Shown here: in pieces, positions 10,420 through 19,750 of the stretch
How the letters are laid out: each line of letters opens with the position of its first letter
Numbering within the stretch: the first letter of the stretch is position 1
Assembly (NCBI GenBank): GCA_006384855.1
Contig: VCJN01001531.1
Location: 132,001-196,000, forward strand
Reading direction: 5' to 3'
Origin: Tetraselmis striata
Lineage: Eukaryota > Chlorophyta > Chlorodendrophyceae > Chlorodendrales > Chlorodendraceae
DNA: 64,000 nucleotides
Position numbers and translations under genes: made by a program
Notes under the pieces: generated by a model
Told to the model about the DNA's origin: nothing
What the model saw: the letters and a program-made list of their open reading frames with translations, nothing else
Databases searched by the model: none

Positions 10420-10863
10420 ATGTCCGAGTCGATGAATTCTGCTGGCAAGAGCCGAGAGCTGCTGCTCAACGAGGAAAGTTCTGTCGACCTGTCGACTACC
10501 AAGGTTTGTGCAGCCGTGGTGGTGACTTACGGTAAGGGTCACTCGGTCGAACGCCAAGTGATTCTGACGACTGAACCGAACGCTAGATCGACTCTCTTCT
10601 TACCTGTCGGAAAGTCGATAGCGTCTGACAAGTCTGTGCGCGGCACGGCGGTGCGCAAACTGCGTGAAGAGACTGGCTTGCTTGTCGATGGAGATGATTT
10701 AGAATTGTTTGACATTCTCACCATCGAGGGCATGCGTTGTTTCTTATATGCATCTAAGCTATCATCCAGAAAGATAGCCAGTGAGATGCGCACGCCTGAA
10801 ATGCGCACGCCTGAAATGAGCACGCCAGAAAGGTCGCACGCTCTAGTCATATATCGCACCTAG
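10420..10863 (+). CDS. Nudix-like domain protein in element I
   Basis: A 147-residue frame with a true ATG, 79 bases after the LTR. Residues 28-60 look like the opening strands of a Nudix fold. Residues 60-87 carry a Nudix-box-like segment: FLPVGK, then R79-K-L-R-E83-E84-T-G86-L87. The canonical box is G-x5-E-x7-R-E-U-x-E-E-x-G-U; here the two metal-binding glutamates are kept, the Glu after Arg is Lys, and the loop after Gly-Lys is about one residue longer with its acidic residue displaced. The C-terminus has tandem EMRTP repeats. Nudix enzymes hydrolyse nucleoside diphosphates linked to another moiety; the substrate here is unknown and activity is doubtful. Element II has a related domain in another position. 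The reading continues in another frame after the stop (to about 11040), so the protein may once have been longer. Confidence 0.65.
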   Translation: MSESMNSAGKSRELLLNEESSVDLSTTKVCAAVVVTYGKGHSVERQVILTTEPNARSTLFLPVGKSIASDKSVRGTAVRKLREETGLLVDGDDLELFDILTIEGMRCFLYASKLSSRKIASEMRTPEMRTPEMSTPERSHALVIYRT

Positions 10864-11040
10864 CTGCACCAGTACCTGCGCTGTACTGGACTGCCGGAGC
10901 AGCTCGGTACAGTGGGACTGAAGTCGACGACTACTGCCGGACTTGCACATGCTGATCAACGACCTGCTGTGACTGCGACCTGGGAGCTCGTCGTATAGCC
11001 GTTCATGTTTCGGCTCAAGTACAAGATCCTCAACGAGAAG

Positions 11041-11176
11041 CTTGCATCATCTATAGCAGCATTTGCATATGCATCTGCATCTATAGTATCATCTGCACCT
11101 GCATCTGCATCTATAGTAGCATTTGCACCTGCATTTGCATCTATAGTAGCATCTGCACCTGCATTTGCATATATAG
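11041..11176 (+). repeat. 30-bp minisatellite in element I
   Basis: Three to four units of about 30 bp built on GCATCTATAGTAGCATCTGC, lying between the Nudix frame and the zinc-knuckle remnant. In the frame of 11005-11421 it encodes a 10-residue Ala/Ser/Pro repeat. Confidence 0.9.
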
Positions 11177-11339
11177 TTTGCATGCATGTAAGTTTGTTAC
11201 TACAGATGACAGCAGGACGTGCTGATGGAGTGCCGGTGACTTCCGCTGAGTACGCGTCAAGAATATGTCGACACGCTGTTCGGCGACCTTTGCTATGGTC
11301 TTTTAGTGGCGCCCGTTCTCTCGGTAAGTTGCCTCGGCA

Positions 11340-11444
11340 CAAAAACTGCATGAGCCAGAGAAGTATGCTAAGCACATGGCTGCCAAAACATACTTTAAAT
11401 GTGGTGAGGCTCACCTTCTGAAAGACTGCCCTAAGATAAAATAG
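11340..11444 (+). pseudogene. Degenerate gag zinc knuckle, element I
   Basis: In the frame that later enters the protease there is EPEKYAKHMAAKTYFKCGEA followed by HLLKDCPKIK and a TAG stop at 11442-11444. This resembles the C-x2-C-x4-H-x4-C knuckle of gag with the first Cys as Tyr and one residue missing before the His. A stop codon lies upstream (TAA within GGTAAG near 11325). Inference: the end of a decayed gag. Confidence 0.5.
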
Positions 11445-13142
11445 GGGTGCCCTTATTCTGCTGCTGACAGCTCAGTAAATAGGGATGTAAGTGATGTGTG
11501 TGTTACATCATGCTGTCCAGTAACTGTCGAGTCGCATGACTGCGAAGTTACTGTTGCCGATATGTCATTGGCACCTGAGGTATCCGCATTATTGTCTAAT
11601 GCACGTCTGAATGACGATATACCTGTGACGAGTACATGTTCGAGTGACGATGTCGTCATCTCTGAGAGTAGTAACGACTATGTTGAGTCGCCTACTGATG
11701 AGAACTCGAATAGTGTACGCGAGTCTGGTACGACTTTGCCAGTAGCATGTGTAACGGGTGCTCGGAAAGTTTCGACTCATCGTCGCGTAAAGGCTCTGAG
11801 GCGTCGTATGCCTAGAAAGACTGCAGTCAGTGCCGAGTGGCGACTGGTCGATAGAGTCTTCGATCCCTTACATGAGATGTTCCAGTTTACGCTGGAGGGC
11901 TGTGCGGATAATGAGGGTCTGAATACCCATCGAAACTTGCCGTTCTGTTCAGAACAAGATTCGATATTATCGCGCGACTTGTCGAATGAACGTGTGTTTA
12001 TTCACCCTCCATGGCATATGACTGAGTCTATTGCGAGGCATTTTGAGCAATGCCGCAGTAGGGCTAAAGAACATACTGTAGGAGTGTTTGTATTGCCTGC
12101 ATTTGATAGATTCAGTGCTTTGACAAAGCATTGGAAACTATTGCAGCAATACCCGGCAAAGACACCTTTGTTCACCAGGTGGTCTCATAAAAATGCCACA
12201 GTCCAGGAAGATGTTAGACCGCCAAAGTATGGGGTTAACATTTGGTTAGTTGATGCTAACTGTGCTTTTCCTGATGACTTTGTACCTAAAACTGTCACAA
12301 GTCCAAATGTGAGTTTTAACGTGGACTCTGCAAAAGTTGCGGATTCTAGCGTTGGTATTGGTGAACGTGCATCTGAGTCTATAAATGAGTGTGATGCTGT
12401 CAATGTGACTGATCCATCATTTTGGAGTATGCAAAGGCAAGGTTTGCCTCAGATTGCTTCTTTGACTCGTTGGGATGACCCCAGGCCATTGTTGAAAGTT
12501 AATGTGACAATTAACAATTACGCCGTTGTGGATGCACTGGTTGATAATGCGGCATCTTTAGATTTTATATCTGAGGACTTTGTGCGCAGAAACAACTGGC
12601 AGATACAGAAGTTGAAAGCCAGAACACCTGTCCGTTTGGCTAATGGTCAACGTGTCTCATGTTGCCATACAACTGTTGTGTCTCTGTCTGTTGGAGGACA
12701 TGTATTTGAGAATCGAGTATTTTATATACTGCGTGAGCTCAAAGTCTCCGACATTGTATTGGGTTTAACTTGGCTTGATGAAGCGCAAGTTACCATTAAG
12801 TATGGTACGGAACGTATCATGACTTTAATGGATGGAACCCATGTACCTGTTGTAATAGTGGGTCGTACTCCTGCATGTAGCATGATTACTTCCACTAGGG
12901 TACAAAAGTTGATGCGCAAAACTGCTTGTGCGTCTAAGCATAATTCTTTGGCTGAATTCTATGTCGTTGAAATGTCGGTTATAAAGGATGATCCTGACCT
13001 GCATTTAGACAATGCTATGACACCAGAGCAAAAGGATGCTATTCGTCATTTGTTGTATGACGAGTTTCCTAAAATTTTGCGTCCAGTCAACAGGCCGCCT
13101 GTTCATCGGCCATGGGATCACAAAATTGAGTTAACTGGCTAA
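11445..13142 (+). CDS. Element I methyltransferase-like and protease region
   Basis: An open frame continuous with the zinc-knuckle frame after the TAG; a GTG at 11496 gives 548 codons, but no certain start is visible and it may be translated as part of a polyprotein. Residues (from 11496) about 115-260 match the layout of the Dam-methylase-like domain also seen in element II: EGCADNEGLNTH, then VFIHPPW where an enzyme would have a D/N-PP-Y/F motif. Asp/Asn is replaced by His, so it is probably non-catalytic. Residues about 335-450 are a retropepsin with V-D350-N-A instead of the usual D-S/T-G, a change in the active-site triplet. The frame ends with TAA at 13140-13142, directly followed in the same frame by the RT. 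Confidence 0.75.
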   Translation, partial: GCPYSAADSSVNRDVSDVCVTSCCPVTVESHDCEVTVADMSLAPEVSALLSNARLNDDIPVTSTCSSDDVVISESSNDYVESPTDENSNSVRESGTTLPVACVTGARKVSTHRRVKALRRRMPRKTAVSAEWRLVDRVFDPLHEMFQFTLEGCADNEGLNTHRNLPFCSEQDSILSRDLSNERVFIHPPWHMTESIARHFEQCRSRAKEHTVGVFVLPAFDRFSALTKHWKLLQQYPAKTPLFTRWSHKNATVQEDVRPPKYGVNIWLVDANCAFPDDFVPKTVTSPNVSFNVDSAKVADSSVGIGERASESINECDAVNVTDPSFWSMQRQGLPQIASLTRWDDPRPLLKVNVTINNYAVVDALVDNAASLDFISEDFVRRNNWQIQKLKARTPVRLANGQRVSCCHTTVVSLSVGGHVFENRVFYILRELKVSDIVLGLTWLDEAQVTIKYGTERIMTLMDGTHVPVVIVGRTPACSMITSTRVQKLMRKTACASKHNSLAEFYVVEMSVIKDDPDLHLDNAMTPEQKDAIRHLLYDEFPKILRPVNRPPVHRPWDHKIELTG

Positions 13143-15980
13143 ATGAAACGCCAAAGACTTAATCGTTTGTCTCCCGCTGAACGTGCTGAATTGGATCGCC
13201 AACTCAAAGATGCGATTGCCGCTGGACTTGTTCGTCCTAGTCAATCTGAGTTTGGTTCGCCTATTCTTTTTGTTAAGAAGGCAGATGGATCCCTTCGGTT
13301 GTGTGTCGATTTTCGTGGGCTGAACGAGGTCACTCGAAAGGATATGTATCCTTTGCCGCGAATTGATGAAACGTTGGATTCGCTCCGCAATGCCCGTTGC
13401 TATACCCATCTGGATTTAGCATCAGGTTATTGGCAGGTTGCCATTGAAGAGGAGGACATCCACAAGACAGCGTTTCAGACACCTGATGGTCTATGGGAGT
13501 GGACTGCAATGCCATTTGGTTTGTGCAATGCCCCAGCCACTTTCCAGCGCATGATGAATGACATCTCGAGACCATTTTTGCGTGACTTTGTGGTGGTGTA
13601 TCTGGATGATATATGTATATATTCAGATAATTATGATGACCACATAAAGCACCTTCGTTTAGTTTTTGAGAAACTGAATGAATATAATCTGAGGTTGCAA
13701 TTAAAGAAATGTTTCTTTGGCATGCAATCTATGGATTATTTGGGGTATACCGTCGCTGATGGTAAGTTGTCTGTTTCAGAGGCCAAAGTAGCTGCAGTTA
13801 GGGATTGGCCTGTCCCTAAAACTCAGAGTGAAGTCAGAAGTTTTGTACAATTCTGCAATTTCTACTCTAAGTTTATTCATCATTTCAGTGATTTAACTGC
13901 ACCATTGACTGACTTATTGCGTAAGTCTAAACCAGTTCATGTTGACGGGTCACCGGCGTGTCAGGAAGCCTTTGAGACCCTTCGTCTGCGACTGATTTCC
14001 GCTCCGTGTCTTTCCATTCCTTCCATGGGGGCGGATGCGACGTTCACCGTAGCGACAGATGCGTCCAACGTAGGGCTTGCTGCAGTGCTACTGCAGGACC
14101 AAGGAGGAGGTCCTCAACCAGTGAGTTACTGGGCGCGAAAGCTGAATGCAGCTGAGCGTGGTAATACCTACAGTGCTTATGATTTGGAAGCTTTGGCTGT
14201 CTGTGAATCAATTAAGCACTGGCGTTGTTACCTTGAAGGGTGCTGTCGATTCCTTGTTGTCTCAGATCATGACACCCTGCGTCATCTGCTCAGGCAACCG
14301 GCAGAAAGGTTGAACCGGCGACAAGTGCGCTATGTACGCGACTTGCAGCCGTTTGTAGGGTCCATATCTCTTGCATACCGAAAGGGCAAATGGAATGAAG
14401 CCGATCCGCTGTCGCGTAGACCGGATTTTAAGCCGATTGGTTTCGGTGGCTTATATTGGACCGGGGATGTGCCGGACGCGGCTGAATCACTCGTGAGTGA
14501 ACATCGCCCATGTACTGCGGTATTGTCGGCTGTAAGTGCGTCGTCACTTAGCCTTGATGCCAACGATGGTTATTTTTGGAGACATGGACGTCTTTGCATA
14601 CCAACCAATCGTGACATCATCAATAAGATATTGTATGAGCTACATGATTCTGTTGGTCACCGTGCTTATGCAAGCACCTTGGCACGTGCCTTGGACCGTT
14701 TTTGGTGGACACGCATACGACATGACGTGAAAACCTATTGTGAACAATGTTCGGTGTGCCGGCGTGTTAGTGCACGTCCGCAGCCACCTGCACCAACACA
14801 GCCCTTACCAGTACCGCCACGTCCATGGCATACGGTTGGTTTGGATTTTATAACCGAGTTACCTGAGAGTAATGGTTATAATACTATGTTGGTTGTGTGT
14901 TGCCATCTGTCCCGGCAAGCACATTTTATTCCAACCACAGTCAACGTGACTGGTGGACAGGCAGCTGAATTATTTCTGAAGGAAGTATTCAGGCTGCATG
15001 GAATACCTCGTGTGATCGTCTCTGATAGAGATCCACGGTTCCTGTCTGCATTCTGGCAAACTCTGTGGCGGAGACTTGGCACTAAATTGAACATGTCTAG
15101 TGGCCAACATCCTGAAACAGATGGTTTGACCGAACGCATTAATGCCATAGTCACTGAGTTGGCTCGTGCGTTTTGTTGTTTCGATGGTTCAAACTGGGTA
15201 GACCAGTTACCATTGATGGAATTTGCGTATAATTCCAACAAAGCACTTGGCATTGAGCATGCACCATTTGAGGTTATGTATGGTTTCAATCCTGAAACGC
15301 CTCCGGATGTATTGTTTGGTATGAGACCAACAATAGCATTCTCTCGTGATGCTCAGCAACGTATCCAAGATATGAAGGAGATTCACGAGTTGGTTCGGTC
15401 AGTGTTGGCTGTCCATAAAGATGAATTGACTGTTCGTCCTAGTGTTAGGCAACAGCGCAATCCTCCTATCTTCAATGTTGGAGATAGAGTATCTGTGGAT
15501 ACCCGTCTGCTTAAGGTCAAAGGTCAGCCTTGCAAAAAGCTGATGGACAAGCAGCTTGGCCCATTTTCTATTGTAGAGAAAATTGGCGGTCATAGTTATC
15601 GACTTAAATTACCTGTTGGTGTTAAGTTGCACCCAGTATTTCATGTTAATAACTTGAGACCCTGTCCCACTGCGCCGTTGCGCCCGCATGTACCTCTTGT
15701 TGTTGGTACCGGTGACGACTCTGATGATGAGTATGAGATTGACAAGATTACCAGCGTTAAGATCGGTTCCATGCCCGGTTTACGTGGTACTCAGTTGCAA
15801 TTTCTTGTTCACTTTGCGGATGAGTCTATTGCCCCTGTTTGGCATCGTTTGTTTGATGTTAAAAGGACAATAGCATTGCAGGATTTTATGGCTACTCCCA
15901 AATGGTTGGACTTTGTAAAGTCACCTGAATTTGTGGAGCATATGCATAAATACCCGGCACGTGTGCCGACTGCAAATTAA
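13143..15980 (+). CDS. Element I RT, RNase H and integrase polyprotein
   Basis: 945 codons, in the same frame as the preceding protease region and separated from it only by one TAA. RT at residues 25-210, with CVDFRGLN, MPFGLCNAPATFQ and V-V-Y-L-D155-D156. RNase H at about 298-385, with ATDAS, YDLEALAV and SDHDTL. The integrase zinc-binding region begins LHDSVGHRA and ends YCEQCSVC; the core keeps LDFITELP, VSDRDPRF and GQHPETDGLTERIN, i.e. all three DDE residues. The C-terminal 80 residues (EYEIDKITSVK...) resemble a chromodomain. The product would copy the element RNA and insert the DNA. The ATG right after the stop could be fortuitous, since the homologous region in element II is uninterrupted. 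All catalytic residues are intact, so this is a recently active element. Confidence 0.93.
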   Translation: MKRQRLNRLSPAERAELDRQLKDAIAAGLVRPSQSEFGSPILFVKKADGSLRLCVDFRGLNEVTRKDMYPLPRIDETLDSLRNARCYTHLDLASGYWQVAIEEEDIHKTAFQTPDGLWEWTAMPFGLCNAPATFQRMMNDISRPFLRDFVVVYLDDICIYSDNYDDHIKHLRLVFEKLNEYNLRLQLKKCFFGMQSMDYLGYTVADGKLSVSEAKVAAVRDWPVPKTQSEVRSFVQFCNFYSKFIHHFSDLTAPLTDLLRKSKPVHVDGSPACQEAFETLRLRLISAPCLSIPSMGADATFTVATDASNVGLAAVLLQDQGGGPQPVSYWARKLNAAERGNTYSAYDLEALAVCESIKHWRCYLEGCCRFLVVSDHDTLRHLLRQPAERLNRRQVRYVRDLQPFVGSISLAYRKGKWNEADPLSRRPDFKPIGFGGLYWTGDVPDAAESLVSEHRPCTAVLSAVSASSLSLDANDGYFWRHGRLCIPTNRDIINKILYELHDSVGHRAYASTLARALDRFWWTRIRHDVKTYCEQCSVCRRVSARPQPPAPTQPLPVPPRPWHTVGLDFITELPESNGYNTMLVVCCHLSRQAHFIPTTVNVTGGQAAELFLKEVFRLHGIPRVIVSDRDPRFLSAFWQTLWRRLGTKLNMSSGQHPETDGLTERINAIVTELARAFCCFDGSNWVDQLPLMEFAYNSNKALGIEHAPFEVMYGFNPETPPDVLFGMRPTIAFSRDAQQRIQDMKEIHELVRSVLAVHKDELTVRPSVRQQRNPPIFNVGDRVSVDTRLLKVKGQPCKKLMDKQLGPFSIVEKIGGHSYRLKLPVGVKLHPVFHVNNLRPCPTAPLRPHVPLVVGTGDDSDDEYEIDKITSVKIGSMPGLRGTQLQFLVHFADESIAPVWHRLFDVKRTIALQDFMATPKWLDFVKSPEFVEHMHKYPARVPTAN

Positions 15981-16013
15981 ACTGCCTGTGGAATGCTATT
16001 TCACACTGTTGTC

Positions 16014-16031
16014 AAGGGGGGAGAGATGTAG
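16014..16031 (+). promoter_or_regulatory. Element I polypurine tract
   Basis: AAGGGGGGAGAGATGTAG immediately precedes the 3' LTR TGTGACAAT. The TRIM at 22946-23382 has AAGGGGGGGCGGGATGTAG at the same place before TGTGACAAT on the reverse strand. Confidence 0.85.
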
Positions 16032-16556
16032 TGTGACAATAATGGCATACTCTGTACGGGTACTGTATGATCGTAGCATCATTCATGTACGAGTACCTGC
16101 TGCTGTATCGTATGTGTGAGCGCGTGTGTCACGCGCCACAATACGAGTACTGGTGGATGATGAATCATGAGATGAGTCCTACTGGTTCCGGTACACTGTT
16201 CAGTAGTAGTTACGGGATAATACGCATGTGCGTACCCGTAGCGGGCATATATGTATAATGCACCTGCCTCTGTAACATCAGTTGTATACTTGTGTATAAA
16301 CTGATGTGTCAACTACATGTGCGGAGGTCTCTAAGCGACGACCTCCTGTTCGACACTTCAAGGCACGACTCTCCACGGTGACGCGCTTAGCAGTGCGCGT
16401 GCCGCTTGGTGGTGGCTAGCTGTGAGCTAGCCATACGCATAAATAGCGGCGGGTGGTGACAACGTTGTAACCATTGTTTCTTTCTCTCTGCTGCCTTCTG
16501 TGTGTTTACGACAGCCTTGTCTGCTTGACCTGCGTGAGGCACCCTAGACTGTCGCA
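16032..16556 (+). repeat. Element I 3' LTR
   Basis: 525 bp; see the 5' LTR. Its last bases GTCGCA run straight into CTTCTTGCATC, which is inside the gag gene of an element II copy. Confidence 0.92.
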
Positions 16557-17207
16557 CTTCTTGCATCTTCGCTTGCTCCGTCGACATAGTCTCGACTCGG
16601 TCGGCTAGTCGTTGAAGCATGCTCATCATGTTTGCGAGGGTTGGTTGCGTGCCCTCTTGACCTCCTTCGAGCGGAATCGGCTGTGCTTCGCCGGCAGTGG
16701 CCGCTACCGGAAAGCTTCCGCTGTCCTCAGGTGGCATCTCTCCTGGTGTAGCCATCTTTACGTCGCTTACCGCTGTCTAAGCTCCGAAACCAAGTGTTAG
16801 GCTCTAGCTTAAGCCTGTTCTTTAGGCCCTTTAGGATGCAGCGGAAGGATTTAGAAAGTATGGCCAATCTCTTCTGGTTACAGGGGTTCCTGGGTTATAG
16901 TTCTGTCTCTGAATTCTACCTAGTAGACTTGTCCGAGGCGGTATTTATACCCGCCAAGGTCATAGTCATACCTGTGCTATGTTAGCCGGGTGTCATGGGA
17001 TACCCGTGCTGTGTTAGCCACGTAAGGCTTGAGTCAGAGAACTCTAGAGAATTCCAGAACAGTCTTCGGCCTTATACTACTAGTATTTATACCCGCAATA
17101 CTAATATATACAGCGACTCCGCGGATGCGTAGTCGTACTACGTTTGCGGGGAGTTATACCTGCTAGTATAGCAGAACATTATGGCTAAAGGGAAATGGAG
17201 TATAACA
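16556..17207 (-). mobile_element. Element II fragment: LTR plus gag start
   Basis: The LTR is 16795-17207 (closely similar to 40532-40944). Next, on the reverse strand, come the primer binding site, leader and the first 67 or so codons of gag (ATG at 16755, reading MATPGEMPPEDSG...), until the sequence stops at the element I LTR end. This is a second copy of element II truncated at the junction. Confidence 0.93.
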
Positions 17208-17770
17208 ATTTCTGCCCCTCCGTGCCCGACCCGAGCTATTGCTAGCCGTGGTCAGCCCTTTGAGTATGCGGGACTCTATCCGTCTGAGGCGAACCAAGGC
17301 GCACACAAGATGAGCACACGCAATGCATGCATGCAATTCCCGCAACTGCAGACAAATGGTCGATTCACCCGCGACACTCCACAATGTGCGGCCATGAGAG
17401 GTTGCCGGTTGCAAGTGAAAGAATGCTTGGGCGTCTCTCTACCACACAGTATTTAGCGAATATTTTTGTGAATACACCCGCACCTACCCTACTGTCCATG
17501 ACGATTGTCGCCTTTATTTACATCACATTCAAATTAGACGAATAATATTACAAGAATAATAAGGATCCTTATAAGATCGTTACATGCGAATCGATGAACG
17601 GTACACAGGGAGAAGGCCCCCGCGCCTTCTTTTCTCATCGCGGCGAGGCCGATCTACTTTGTCACATTAAAATACGAGTAATAATCTATCCGTTATTACA
17701 TGTAGTCGCTACTCGTGTACCACGTATGACTACGAGTACTGACATCGTCCCATAATTTCTGCGGTAGAAT
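17208..17770. other. Stretch without recognisable gene
   Basis: Between the element II fragment and the RT tail at 17774. It becomes AT-richer from 17500. No convincing coding frame, RNA gene or element terminus. Confidence 0.6.
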
Positions 17771-17773
17771 TAA

Positions 17774-18226
17774 TTGTGGTCGTATCCGCGTGAACACGGT
17801 TCCTGTCGATACCACCATTCCCCCTATCCTCGGCGTGTCAAGCTCGGATCCAACGACTACATTGCGGGCCGCACAGCGCCACAAAATCCAAAAGGTGTCC
17901 GAAACACCGCCGGCATGCTTCGCTTTGTTCCTTTCGCCGTCTCCGAGTTCGGCTCGTTGGCCCCTCACGTTGAGGGCTTCTTGGTGGAGCTTGCGAAAGC
18001 TAGCCACACGCACACTGGCCAGAAAATCGGCCAGCTCATCTTGTCTACGTGGCGCCACCGTTTCTCCTTGCTCATCAACATGGCGCAGCATGCAGACAAC
18101 GTTCTTGGCGGGGTCGTGGCGGCGCGCGCGGCATGTGATGGGGCTCATGCGCATGCGTCGCGTCGCTCGTCGGTATGTGTTGCTAGGACCCAGGTCATCG
18201 GTTGCAAGCGTACTCGCCGCGGGTGA
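17774..18226 (+). pseudogene. C-terminal fragment of a non-LTR retrotransposon protein
   Basis: A 150-codon frame containing MLRFVPFAVSEFGSLAPHVE followed by a helical FLVELAKAS region and ISTW/W-R-H-type residues. The F-x-P-F...G pattern is what follows the nuclease-like core at the C-terminus of element V (YYPFVVEDRSRLGKSA, near 22130). No ATG at the start and no upstream RT, so it is a 5'-truncated or broken copy. Confidence 0.5.
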
Positions 18227-18229
18227 TGG

Positions 18230-19126
18230 CCTACCCCGGGCGGGGCGGTGGTCCCCATTGGTTTCATGTTTCCCTTTCGGTCTTTCTAGTCGTTCCTTGG
18301 ATTAAGTGCTTCCCTTGCCCCTTTGGTTCCTTGGCAACTTGGCGACTTCGTGGTTCCCTCGGCTCTTCCTTGGTTCTTGGCGGATCTCTGGCCTCCTGCT
18401 TGACCTTGGTTTCAGGCGGCTCATTCTGTTTTGCTGGCAACGTTTCATAGTTGCATTTAGTTCTGTCAGTAGTGCCGTGGTGCGCGTATGTTAAAGCACT
18501 CATGTCATAAATCCAACTACGGGGGAATTATTACCTGTACTTTGCCTGGTGACACCAAAAATGATGAATAAGAGGTTACATCGCCCGGACGTGAGCAGGC
18601 AGGCACCCCCGCTCTCGATTTCGAACATCTATCGCTACAGTACCTGATACTTATCGAGGGAATTCCACGCGGGTTCACCCATTGCATTTATTCAGGTTTG
18701 GCCGCTCCGGATTCCAGTACGTTATAGAACACAGGTGACAGGTCGCACCGGTGTCGAATTTCGGCCCCTCAATAACAGAAAGGGATAAGGGAACCGGTAA
18801 TCCCGTACAGAATCAAGGCCTGCAACATTGTACTACCTAGTACAGATCCAGTCAGGAGGTATAATCCCTGTACATCAGTACCGGTACCGGTACATATATT
18901 GTGAGGATATATCCTATACCCTCACTAGCCCTAATCATCATAGCACATTAGGCGCGTAGCGCGCGCCCGTCGGATGACGGGCTGCCCCCGCGCCCTGTCG
19001 GCCGCACCGCGCCGCCTGATATATCAGGCACGGCGCCTGCTGGCCTGTAATCAGATCATACTTGACCACCACCATAGCGGAATAGCCACCACCAGCGCAC
19101 ATTCCCTCACATATATGGGTTCATCT
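18230..19126. other. Intergenic stretch with short palindromes
   Basis: 18250-18500 is a T/G-rich, C/T-biased tract probably belonging to the 3' end of the upstream fragment. 18860-18960 is dense in GTAC-containing palindromes, and 18950-19045 has hairpins such as GCCTGATATATCAGGC. No gene is supported. Confidence 0.5.
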
Positions 19127-19184
19127 GTAAGGATATGTACCACACAAATCCCCATGTGGGTACCCAGGTGCCTGGTGCGTTTTG
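19127..19184 (+). repeat. Left part of an interrupted 73-bp inverted-repeat unit
   Basis: Starts TGTAAGGATATGTACC and matches the uninterrupted unit at 26827-26899 with few differences up to GCGTTTTG. The remainder (CGCAGTATCCATACA) resumes at 21631-21645 after the split-repeat element. Confidence 0.85.
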
Positions 19185-19390
19185 ATCTAAACGTGTTTAT
19201 GGGGTTTCCTAACGGATTAAAGCTGTCGTAGTGCGACCCGTACGGTCTGTAGTGGTTTCAAGCCGTTACCATCGGGTTTTGGTACGGGCTGCCCCATCGC
19301 CCGCGAGCCCTGCGCTCCCGGCCGGGGAGCTACTTAGGACAGCCAGCAGCAGCTCGTCTGCCATCTTCCAGCTCGCTGCCTTCGGTAGCG
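19185..19390 (+). repeat. Split direct repeat A1
   Basis: 206 bp, starting ATCTAAACGTGTTTATGGGG and ending CTGCCTTCGGTAGCG; repeated at 21272-21477. Confidence 0.93.
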
Positions 19391-19750
19391 GCTTCGCGTA
19401 CTTGTGCGCGCGAGGGTCACTGAGGCTGAACAAGTCCGCACCGAGGTTCATCCACCCGGTAGTGAGTCGTCGTGCCGCGCACATGCGTTACATCAGGCAG
19501 CGACAGACAGCCCCTCGGTAGTGTGGTTTTCCCTACTCGTGCGCCCGAGGTCGTTTTCCGGTTTTTGCCCTGGCTTTGCAGATGGGACGTTTTTCGGGTA
19601 GCGATGCGCACGGCAAGGAATTGGAGCTGGGGGGTCCCCGTTGGGGGGGGTTTAAACCTCAACACCCGAAGTCGAGTCGCAGTACAGGCCTTCGGGGCTC
19701 TCGCAGTGGAGCGCCCTCTCGCAGTAGTCAACTCTTGAGGTTTAGGTGAG

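Larger units (their letters stand above)
9827..16556 (+). mobile_element. Gypsy element I (LTR retrotransposon)
   Basis: A 6.7-kb element with LTRs 9827-10340 and 16032-16556 (TG...CA ends), a primer binding site, a polypurine tract and coding for Nudix-like, zinc-knuckle-like, methyltransferase-like, protease, RT, RNase H and integrase domains in that order. The pol catalytic residues are intact; the visible defects are an in-frame stop at 13140-13142, a stop at 11442-11444 and a broken 5' gag region. The outer flanks (GTACGTA on the left, CTTCTTGC on the right) are not a target duplication: the left flank is RT debris and the right flank is element II gag. One side has therefore been rearranged since insertion. 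Confidence 0.92.

Noticed and set aside
11325..11335. Spliceosomal donor GTAAG upstream of the element I zinc knuckle
   Set aside because: No matching acceptor that restores a gag frame could be found, so it is more simply a stop codon in decayed gag.
9827..16556. Simple insertion of element I into element II
   Set aside because: Only the right flank is element II gag; the left flank is non-LTR RT debris, so the flanks were not one target site.
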